From Propionibacteriales bacterium (GTDB taxonomy: Bacteria; Actinomycetota; Actinomycetes; Propionibacteriales; Nocardioidaceae), in assembly GCA_025929075.1 (NCBI GenBank), contig JAICMS010000012.1, forward strand, positions 1 through 34,114: 34,114 nucleotides of DNA, given 5' to 3'. Shown here one piece after another: positions 7,913 through 13,910 of the stretch. Position numbers and translations under genes: made by a program. The notes beneath the pieces were generated by a model. That model saw only the letters and a list, made by a program, of their open reading frames with translations, did not search any database and was not told the origin of the DNA. Every line of letters starts with the position of its first letter. Positions within the stretch are counted from its first letter, which is position 1.

Positions 7913-8905
7913 TTACGGACCGGCCAGTACGCAGTTCTGCGAGGCGTTCGAAGCCTCCTTCTGCAGGCCGTACGGCTGGCCGTTGAGGTCCACGTCGCCG
8001 CCGTCGGCAAGGGTGGATCCGAAGTCCCAGGCGCACTCGTCGCCAATCTCGTAGCCGGCCGCGTCGTACCAGGCATTGAGCAGCGGGTCAGTGATCGCCT
8101 CGATCTGCTCGTGGCTGGTCACGTTGAGGACTGCGTCGGCGTTGACGTCGCCACTGGGAAACTGCTGCTTACCGCCGGGGGCGTAGTAGCAGTTGTTGCC
8201 GCTCTTGACGGTCGGGAACGGCATGTTGGCGTAAATCAGGTTCCCGCCCGCGTTCGGGATGTTGCCATGGTAGGCGCAGTAGTACTCATATGCCGGCGCC
8301 GAGCAACCGGAGTCGAAGCAGGAGCCCTCGTTTTCGGGAGTGAAGACAAAGAACATGTCGCTTGTGCTGCTGGAGATGCCGTGGGCCGCAGCGTCGGCAA
8401 CGACACGAGCCTGGATGTCGGCATCGGTCACGCAGTTGGACCCGACATCGGAGTAACTGCAGTGCCCAGTCGGGAACGGAGTCGTGTCCACCCAGGCCTG
8501 AGCGAATGCAGTCCTCTTCGGCACACTGCCTTGGCTGGTGTACTGGACGTTGTTGTGGAAGAGAGCTGACCCGTTGGTGTTGCCGAAGTACTTCGAGATC
8601 AGCTTCTTGTACTTCCTATTGATGCCCTGGGTCGGGGTGCCGTCCTGAAGCTGGCTGGGATCCCAGAAGATCGCGTAGGAAACCTCTTTGTGCATGATCG
8701 GACCGCCGTGGTCGACCAGCGGCGGCGAACCCTGCCGCTCATCCGAGGGGCTGCCAGCCATTCGGTATGCGTGCGGTGTCAGGAAGAAGTGCACGTGCGG
8801 AGCTGCCAGGCCGCCGACCGCAGGCGACTGGGCAGCCGCCCCCGAGACGACGCTGCCAGCCAACACGACCGCTGCCCCCACCGCAATGGTGATGGAACGC
8901 TTCAT
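7913..8905 (-). CDS. Secreted EXORDIUM/PHI-1-like protein
   Basis: A 330-aa exported protein. The ATG at 8905 is chosen because AAAGG lies six bases upstream and it opens into a classical signal peptide (KR, hydrophobic stretch, cleavage near VSGAAA). The fold signature is HKEVSYAIFWDP near the N-terminus and, near the C-terminus, VTSHEQIEAITDPLLNAWYD followed by YEIGDECAW. These match the EXORDIUM/phosphate-induced-protein-1 family known from plants and found in actinobacteria. The HEQIE and EIGDEC segments could form a metal site by analogy with metalloprotease folds, but activity is unproven. At least six Cys suggest extracellular disulfides. It is transcribed divergently from the pit-locus regulator, with the structured 9007-9070 element between them. 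Confidence 0.8.
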   Translation of the reverse strand: MKRSITIAVGAAVVLAGSVVSGAAAQSPAVGGLAAPHVHFFLTPHAYRMAGSPSDERQGSPPLVDHGGPIMHKEVSYAIFWDPSQLQDGTPTQGINRKYKKLISKYFGNTNGSALFHNNVQYTSQGSVPKRTAFAQAWVDTTPFPTGHCSYSDVGSNCVTDADIQARVVADAAAHGISSSTSDMFFVFTPENEGSCFDSGCSAPAYEYYCAYHGNIPNAGGNLIYANMPFPTVKSGNNCYYAPGGKQQFPSGDVNADAVLNVTSHEQIEAITDPLLNAWYDAAGYEIGDECAWDFGSTLADGGDVDLNGQPYGLQKEASNASQNCVLAGP

Positions 8906-9006
8906 TTGCTGCCTTTCACGAGGCGCGACCACGTCGATGGCACAGGTTGAGCCAGGGTCGCTCCGCGGCAGCATACACAGCCGCCGACGTCCCAGTTGCC
9001 GAGATG

Positions 9007-9070
9007 ACAAAGGTTTCCCGACCCGCGTGAAAAAGTCATTGGTGTGCGGGCCGTCAGGGAAACGGTTTGT
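9007..9070 (+). promoter_or_regulatory. Long interrupted hairpin in the regulator leader
   Basis: Three nested complementary segments are visible: ACAAA (9007-9011) with TTTGT (9066-9070), TTTCCC (9014-9019) with GGGAAA (9057-9062), and CCCGC (9022-9026) with GCGGG (9046-9050), closing a 19-base A-rich loop. Just downstream a compact hairpin, CCTGTC-TGC-GACAGG, lies at 9083-9097. Both sit 80-175 bases upstream of the response regulator start. They could be a structured leader RNA or DNA dyads between divergent promoters. No known riboswitch class is recognised. Confidence 0.4.
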
Positions 9071-9156
9071 GGCCGATAGCCTCCTGTCTGCGACAGGTCG
9101 AGCCGGCCGCAGCGGGCGCCGCCACTCAAGTCACCAACTGAAGGAGGCCCATTGGA

Positions 9157-9180
9157 ATGAGGCTTCGGTGGATGTGCTGA
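9157..9180 (+). CDS. Seven-codon upstream ORF (MRLRWMC) overlapping the regulator start
   Basis: An excellent Shine-Dalgarno, AAGGAGG (9141-9147), points with a 9-base spacer to the ATG at 9157. That frame reads M-R-L-R-W-M-C and stops at TGA 9178-9180. The stop shares its A with the in-frame ATG of the response regulator (TGATG). The strongest ribosome-binding site therefore serves the short ORF and the regulator would be translated by coupling. Trp and terminal Cys in a 7-residue peptide make a leader-peptide sensor possible. Confidence 0.45.
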   Translation: MRLRWMC

Positions 9181-9860
9181 TGGCAGTGCGGGTAGGTGAC
9201 CGGCTACTCGGGCCGCTGTTCGACACGGTCGCACAGGTATCGGGGCGAACCCCGGTGATCGTCCACACGAGCGCGGACGCCGAGCTGGCGCTGCGCAGCG
9301 CACACCATGATCTGGTGGTTCTGGACCCGGACATCGCGAGCATCGACATACTGCCCGACGATCCAGAGGCTCGGCCTGCCATCGTGGTCTGGATCTCGGC
9401 CCGTTCGTCGGCCCGGGTGGCGCAGCTGCTGGAGGCTGGCGCCGACGACGCGATCGACCCGTCGATGGCCCCGGTGGAGCTAGCCGCGCGGCTACGACGC
9501 CCTCTACGCGGCCGTTTTGTCGCCGTTGCGAGGCAGCCGGCTGTGCTGGGGGCGCTGCGGGTGGACGCGGGCCTCCGGGAAGCGGCCTGGCATGAGACGG
9601 TGCTGCCGCTGACACCGCGGGAGATGGAAGTGCTGCAGGTGCTCGTTGCCGCCGGCGGACGCCCGGTGTCGCGAGAGGCGATTTACCGGCAGGTGTGGCG
9701 GTGGGCGATGCCCCGTGGCGACCGGACGGTCGATGTCAACGTCAAGCGGCTACGGGGCAAGCTCGCGGTCGCGGGAGTGCCCGTCGAGGTCGTCACCCAA
9801 CCCGGCGTGGGCTACCGCCTCACGATCGGCACCGCCGACCAGGCTGTCACCGGTCTGTAA
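9180..9860 (+). CDS. Atypical OmpR-type response regulator of the pit locus
   Basis: A 226-aa protein with an N-terminal receiver-like domain (about residues 1-115) and a C-terminal winged helix (about 135-220: TPREMEVLQVLVAAGGRPVS, RTVDVNVKRLRGKL and a final PGVGYRL). In the receiver, DLVVLDPDI keeps an Asp at the usual phosphorylation position. The paired acidic residues expected near the N-terminus are absent, and the invariant Lys-Pro is replaced by Asp-Pro (DAIDPSM). It is probably phosphorylation-independent or unusually regulated. No histidine kinase is adjacent. The ATG at 9180 is coupled to a 7-codon uORF; in-frame GTGs at 9168 and 9174 are alternatives. Tandem TGT-type repeats over its 3' end precede the PhoU-like/Pit pair, so control of phosphate uptake is inferred. 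Confidence 0.8.
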   Translation: MAVRVGDRLLGPLFDTVAQVSGRTPVIVHTSADAELALRSAHHDLVVLDPDIASIDILPDDPEARPAIVVWISARSSARVAQLLEAGADDAIDPSMAPVELAARLRRPLRGRFVAVARQPAVLGALRVDAGLREAAWHETVLPLTPREMEVLQVLVAAGGRPVSREAIYRQVWRWAMPRGDRTVDVNVKRLRGKLAVAGVPVEVVTQPGVGYRLTIGTADQAVTGL

Positions 9861-9886
9861 CCGGTTGTCGCAGCGTTGTAACGGAT
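9844..9886 (+). promoter_or_regulatory. Tandem 10/11-bp direct repeats upstream of the PhoU-like/Pit operon
   Basis: Four direct repeats run in phase: CTGTCACCGGT at 9844, CTGTAACCGGT at 9855, a weaker TTGTCGCAGCG at 9865 and TTGTAACGGAT at 9876. Spacings are 11, 10 and 11 bases. OmpR/PhoP-family winged-helix regulators bind such helically phased direct repeats; actinobacterial PHO boxes use 11-bp units. The array straddles the stop of the adjacent regulator (TAA 9858-9860) and lies 58 bases before the next start codon. Confidence 0.55.
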
Positions 9887-9943
9887 CGGTTCCTGCCGGC
9901 TGCATACCGTCGAACACATGACATCGAATAAGGGAGGCAGCGC

Positions 9944-10564
9944 ATGCGGCTGACCCTGGTGCCTCGCCGGCAGGACTTCTACGAAGTGTTCGCGGCGCTC
10001 GGCCGCAACGCGCAAGCAACGGCGGTGATGGTGGAGGAACGCTTCCGCGGCTTCCCCGACAGCGGCGTCGAACACGGCAAGGTCAAGGACCTCGAACACG
10101 AAGGGGACCGGTTGACGGCTGAGCTCTACCAGCTGATGAACACCCAGTACGTCACACCCTTCGACCGCGAGGACATCCATGACCTCGCCCGGGCCATCGA
10201 CGACGTGGTCGATCACATGGAGCATGCCTCTGACCTTCTTGGCCTCTACCGCATCGAGGCGACGATGGAGCAGGCGATCGAGCAGTGCGGCCTGCTGCTC
10301 GGCGCCACCGACTATCTCGCGGAGGCGCTCGGCGGGCTGCGGCACCTGTCTGGGTTGCAGAAGCCGCTGGCCGGGATCAAGCGTCGGGAGGATGACGGCG
10401 ACCGTGTCGTCCGCGACGCCGTCGCTGCCCTGTTCGAAGACGACGACATCTCCCCCCGCGCGATCATTCAGTGGAAGGACATCTTCGGTGCGCTGGAAGA
10501 CAGCCTCGACGCTTGCGACACCGCCGCCCACCTGATCGGCAACATTGTCGTGAAGAACGCCTGA
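9944..10564 (+). CDS. PhoU-like DUF47 accessory protein of Pit
   Basis: A 206-aa all-helical protein of the DUF47/TIGR00153 family. FYEVFAALGRNAQATAVMVE, KVKDLEHEGDRLTAELYQLM, TPFDREDIHDLARAIDDVVD and the C-terminal WKDIFGALEDSLDACDTAA are typical, including the repeated acidic E/DxxxD metal-binding pattern of PhoU-like bundles. Such proteins accompany Pit transporters and modulate phosphate uptake. The start is supported by GGGAGG six bases upstream. Pit begins five bases after the stop, so the two form one operon. It is cytoplasmic, likely at the membrane with Pit. Confidence 0.9.
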   Translation: MRLTLVPRRQDFYEVFAALGRNAQATAVMVEERFRGFPDSGVEHGKVKDLEHEGDRLTAELYQLMNTQYVTPFDREDIHDLARAIDDVVDHMEHASDLLGLYRIEATMEQAIEQCGLLLGATDYLAEALGGLRHLSGLQKPLAGIKRREDDGDRVVRDAVAALFEDDDISPRAIIQWKDIFGALEDSLDACDTAAHLIGNIVVKNA

Positions 10565-10569
10565 GCGCG

Positions 10570-11652
10570 ATGACCGCCGACACCACCTTGGTCTTCGTCG
10601 TTGCCGTCGCGCTGTTCTTCGACTTCACCAACGGCTTCCACGACACCGCCAACGCTGTCGCCACAAGCGTGTCGACGCGCGCCATCCCACCGCGGCTCGC
10701 GGTCGCCGGCTCGGCGCTGCTCAACTTCGCCGGCGCGTTCGTGTCCCTGAAGGTCGCGGCAACCGTCGCCAACGGCATCATCGATCCTGCCGCGGTCACC
10801 CTGTCCGTCGTTCTCGCCGGGCTCGTCGGGGCGATCGCGTGGAACCTGCTCACCTGGTATCTCGGGTTGCCGTCCAGCTCAAGCCATGCCCTGATCGGTG
10901 GGCTGCTCGGCTCCGCGGTGGCCGCCACGGGCGGGTTCAACGTCGTGGAGCTGCGCGGCCTGTGGACCAAGGTGCTGGTCCCCTCGCTGGCCGCGCCCAT
11001 CCTGGCCATCCCCGGCGCCGCCCTGCTGACTCTGATCGTCCTGCTGGTCGTTCGCCGCCGTGCACCAGGCCTGGTCAACCGGGTCTTCCGACGGCTGCAA
11101 CTGCTCTCGGCCGGGTTTGTGTCGTTCACCCACGGCACCAACGACGCACAGAAGACGATGGGCATCATCACTTTGGCACTCATCACCACCGGGCACGCCT
11201 CCGCCGCCCAATTCGACGTGCCGACCTGGGTCATCGTCGCGTCGGCCGCCTCCATGGCGGCGGGCACCTACGCCGGGGGCTGGCGGATCATCCGCACCCT
11301 CGGCCAACGAGTGACACGGCTGCAACCGGCAGAAGCGTTCGCCGCCGAAACCGTCACCGCGACCCTGCTGTACTTCACCGCTCGACTCGGTTTCCCGGTG
11401 TCGACAACTCACGCCATCTCCAGCGCGATCCTCGGCGCCGGCGCCACCAAAAACGCGTCCGCGGTCCGCTGGGGCATCGCCGGCAACATCGTCCTCGCGT
11501 GGCTGATCACCATCCCCTGCGCAGCTGTGGTCGGGGCCGCGACCGAACTCCTCACCCGCATCCCCGCCGGGAACGGTTTCGCTGTCGCAGCCGCCGCCAC
11601 CCTAGGCGGCATCGCGCTGTACACAGGTCATCGCAGAACCCGACTGGCCTGA
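10570..11652 (+). CDS. pit: Low-affinity inorganic phosphate transporter Pit
   Basis: A 360-aa inner-membrane carrier of the PiT family, which imports metal-phosphate with protons. Both family signature repeats are present: FFDFTNGFHDTANAVATSVS near the N-terminus and SAGFVSFTHGTNDAQKTMGI in the middle. The GLPSSSSHALIGGLLG and GFPVSTTHAISSAILGAG segments also recur as an inverted pair. About ten membrane helices are seen and the length is in the short bacterial Pit range. The ATG at 10570 follows the PhoU-like stop by five bases. Control by the upstream regulator and direct repeats is inferred. The 79 bases to the chrA remnant are otherwise empty. Confidence 0.93.
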   Translation: MTADTTLVFVVAVALFFDFTNGFHDTANAVATSVSTRAIPPRLAVAGSALLNFAGAFVSLKVAATVANGIIDPAAVTLSVVLAGLVGAIAWNLLTWYLGLPSSSSHALIGGLLGSAVAATGGFNVVELRGLWTKVLVPSLAAPILAIPGAALLTLIVLLVVRRRAPGLVNRVFRRLQLLSAGFVSFTHGTNDAQKTMGIITLALITTGHASAAQFDVPTWVIVASAASMAAGTYAGGWRIIRTLGQRVTRLQPAEAFAAETVTATLLYFTARLGFPVSTTHAISSAILGAGATKNASAVRWGIAGNIVLAWLITIPCAAVVGAATELLTRIPAGNGFAVAAAATLGGIALYTGHRRTRLA

Positions 11653-11731
11653 AGTCAACACCTTGGGTATGGCCAACCGTGGAGTCGGGTGAGTCCGGCA
11701 AGCACGAAGCCGCGACCGGAGGCTGCGGACC

Positions 11732-12911
11732 TTAGTCGATGAAGGTCGATGCCAGGCCGAGGACCGCACAGGCGCCGAGAGTGCGCATGGTTGACCACTT
11801 GCGCCGGAAGATCAGGGCGAGCGCGATAGCAGTGAGGGCCACCGCGACTGGATCCCATGAGGAGAGGACCGGAGCCTCGAGGTTGACGAGCTTCCATCTG
11901 AACTCGCGCGATCGGTCGAAGAGGTTGTGGAGGCTGAAGAACACCGCAAGGTTGGCGATCACGCCAACCACTGCGGCGGTGATCCCGGTCAACGATGCGG
12001 TGAGCTGGCGGTTGTTTCGGAGCCGCTCTACGTAGGGAGCGCCGAGGAAGATGAAGAGGAAGCAGGGGACGAAAGTCACCCAGGTCACCAACAGGGAGGC
12101 GAGGATGGCGGCGGCCCAGGGGTCGAGGGAGCCGGGGTCACGGTAGGCACCGACGAATGCGACGAAGAGCACGACCATGATGAGCGGGCCGGGAGTGGTC
12201 TCGGCGAGCGCGAGCCCGCGCACCATCTCTCCCGGTGCCAGCCGTAGACGTTGACGGCCTGGTGAGCGACATAGGAGAGCACAGCGTAGGCGCCGCCAAA
12301 GGTGACGACGGCGGCGCCGGAGAAGAACAGACCCTGATGGACGAAGACGCTGTCACGGGAAATCGCGACGGCGGCCGCGACCGGCGCGAACCAGAGTACG
12401 AGGCCAAGGGCAAGAATCTTGAGGCTGCGGCGGGTCGAGGGGACGTCGTGGTGGAGCGCGTCGTCACTGATCAGTGGCTGGGGTTCGTCGGTCGTGCCTT
12501 CGTGGTCGTCGGACCGGGCCAGGGAGGGGACGAGGGGGCTCAGCAGCCAGCCGAGGATGCCGGCGGCGATGATCACGATCGGGAACGGGACCTTGAACCC
12601 GGTCAGTCCAAGGAACGAGGCGACCGCCATCGCAACGAGCACGGGATGGTGCAGTGCGCGTTTGCCGACTCGCTGGACGGCTTGGATGACGATGGCGATG
12701 ACCGCTGGGGCCAGGCCGGCGAACAGGCCGATGACGAGAGTGGCGGAGCCAGCGCCGACGTACAGCGCTGAGAGCGCGAGGAGCGCGACGACGCCGGGGA
12801 GGACGAACAGGGTTCCGGCGATGAGCCCGCCAAGGGTCCCGTTGAGGAGCCAGCCGACGTAGATTGCGAGCTGCTGAGCCTCCGGGCCAGGCAGGAGCAT
12901 GCAGAAGTTGA
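11732..12911 (-). pseudogene. chrA: chrA chromate transporter, N-truncated and frameshifted
   Basis: Long-chain CHR-family permease sequence in two frames. The first part begins abruptly at LNFCMLLPGPEAQQLAIYVG and runs through GGLIAGTLFVLPG to YVAHQAVNVYGWH. At about 12236-12237 the frame changes, and the second part continues as PGEMVRGLALAETTPGPLIM to the end (stop at 11732). CCG-GGA-GAG needs one more base after the Trp codon to be in frame, so a one-base deletion is the simplest lesion. The usual ~50-residue start of ChrA, with its SFGGP motif, is missing, and the sequence fuses instead to the chrB remnant. The intact protein would export chromate; this one should be non-functional unless the lesions are assembly errors. 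Confidence 0.8.
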
Positions 12912-13186
12912 GCCTCGTCCTCGACATCTGCCTCGTGCACGATCGCCGCGATCCGCCACAGCACCGGGTCAGCGAGGGCGTTGCGGCGCAAGATCGTCTC
13001 GAAGCTGCAGTCGCTCCCGCGATGACCCAGGTCGGCGCCGCGCATGTCAAACGGGGTTGCGTTGGGCGGTACGTCGTCGGGGTCGGTGACGAAGACGAAC
13101 TCGGCATCAGCGTCGAGGCGGCGGCGGATGAGCCAGGCACATGCCGCGCGGTCGATATGCACTCCGGCTCGGGTGGCCCAGATCAA
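12912..13186 (-). pseudogene. ChrB C-terminal domain, truncated by fusion to chrA
   Basis: The frame opens with WATRAGVHIDRAACAWLIRR, then AEFVFVTDPDDVP and DPVLWRIAAIVHEADVED, the conserved start of the ChrB C-terminal domain. After about 90 residues it stops resembling ChrB and runs into chrA DNA in the wrong frame (junction near 12905-12920). About 40-50 residues of this domain and the start of chrA are missing together, so one deletion explains both. The ATG overlaps the stop of the ChrB N-terminal gene (ATGA), showing the original operon order chrB-N, chrB-C, chrA. Confidence 0.75.
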
Positions 13187-13689
13187 CGGGCCACCTCCAG
13201 GTCGGCCCGCACGTCTAGGTCGAGCGTCGCCGCGAGGACTGACAGGGCCTGCCGCGCTTCCTCCCGGTCAGGTGGGCGGAAGAAGTCACGGCGGCGGATC
13301 CGGTGGTTCTCCGCTCGCAGCCGCCTGAGCGCTCTGCCACGTTCGACGCCGGTCGCGCGCAGTGCCGCCTCGGCCTCGCGAACCAGCGAGCGGTACTCCT
13401 CCGCCCGCCCGGCGTTCATCGACTCCGCGATCTCGCGTTCCTGCGCCCTGGTTGTTGCTCGGGCTAGCCAGACCCCAGCCGTGCCGCCGGCGGCGATCAC
13501 CTCATCCGCCGACCACTCGAACTGCTCGCGGGTTCTGGGGTCGGCCGGAAGGGCGACCAGTCCGTCGGAGAGCTGTGCCACACCGAGCCGCTTGAGCTTG
13601 CGCCAGAGTGACAGCCGGGGCGCCGACGGCGTACGAGGCAGCGAATAAGTGAGAAACACCCACTGCCCAGGCTCGCTGGTCAATGCCAT
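13183..13689 (-). CDS. ChrB N-terminal-domain protein (chromate resistance regulator)
   Basis: A 168-aa soluble protein matching the N-terminal domain of ChrB: WVFLTYSLPRTPSAPRLSLWRKLKRLGVAQLSDGLVALP, followed by an Arg/Glu-rich helical segment with EYRSLVREAEAAL and RRDFF. In actinobacteria ChrB is often split into two adjacent genes, as here. ChrB proteins are chromate-responsive regulators or resistance factors. This copy looks intact although the downstream partners are broken. The ATG has no ribosome-binding site; TACAAT six bases upstream suggests a leaderless message, and a palindrome overlaps that promoter. Confidence 0.8.
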   Translation of the reverse strand: MALTSEPGQWVFLTYSLPRTPSAPRLSLWRKLKRLGVAQLSDGLVALPADPRTREQFEWSADEVIAAGGTAGVWLARATTRAQEREIAESMNAGRAEEYRSLVREAEAALRATGVERGRALRRLRAENHRIRRRDFFRPPDREEARQALSVLAATLDLDVRADLEVAR

Positions 13690-13713
13690 AGTGTGATTGT
13701 AACCGTGGTTACA
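13690..13713 (-). promoter_or_regulatory. Leaderless promoter overlapped by an operator-like palindrome
   Basis: TGTAACC-GT-GGTTACA (13698-13713) is a perfect 7-bp inverted repeat around a 2-base centre. On the minus strand its last bases form part of TACAAT (13701-13696), a good -10 hexamer ending six bases before the ATG at 13689. A repressor bound there would block the promoter. ChrB itself is the obvious candidate. No -35 hexamer is recognised. Confidence 0.6.
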
Positions 13714-13910
13714 CGCCTAGCCCTAGTCGAACTGGCCCGAGGATGCTCGCTGACGCTCCTGGCTGGGACGATATGGATGTCATGGCGTCGCCCGCCCGCG
13801 ACATCTGTGCGGCGGCGGCTACTGCCTCTGCCTCGGGCAAGCCGGCGACGGCTCGATCGACATTGTTCGCTGGGCGCGAGTCTTGAGCCGCCTGGAGTGG
13901 GAGACGGAGT

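Noticed and set aside
13191-13691. Extra small proteins antisense to chrB and chrA
   Set aside because: The plus-strand frames here are Arg/Ser/Pro-rich shadows without start signals.
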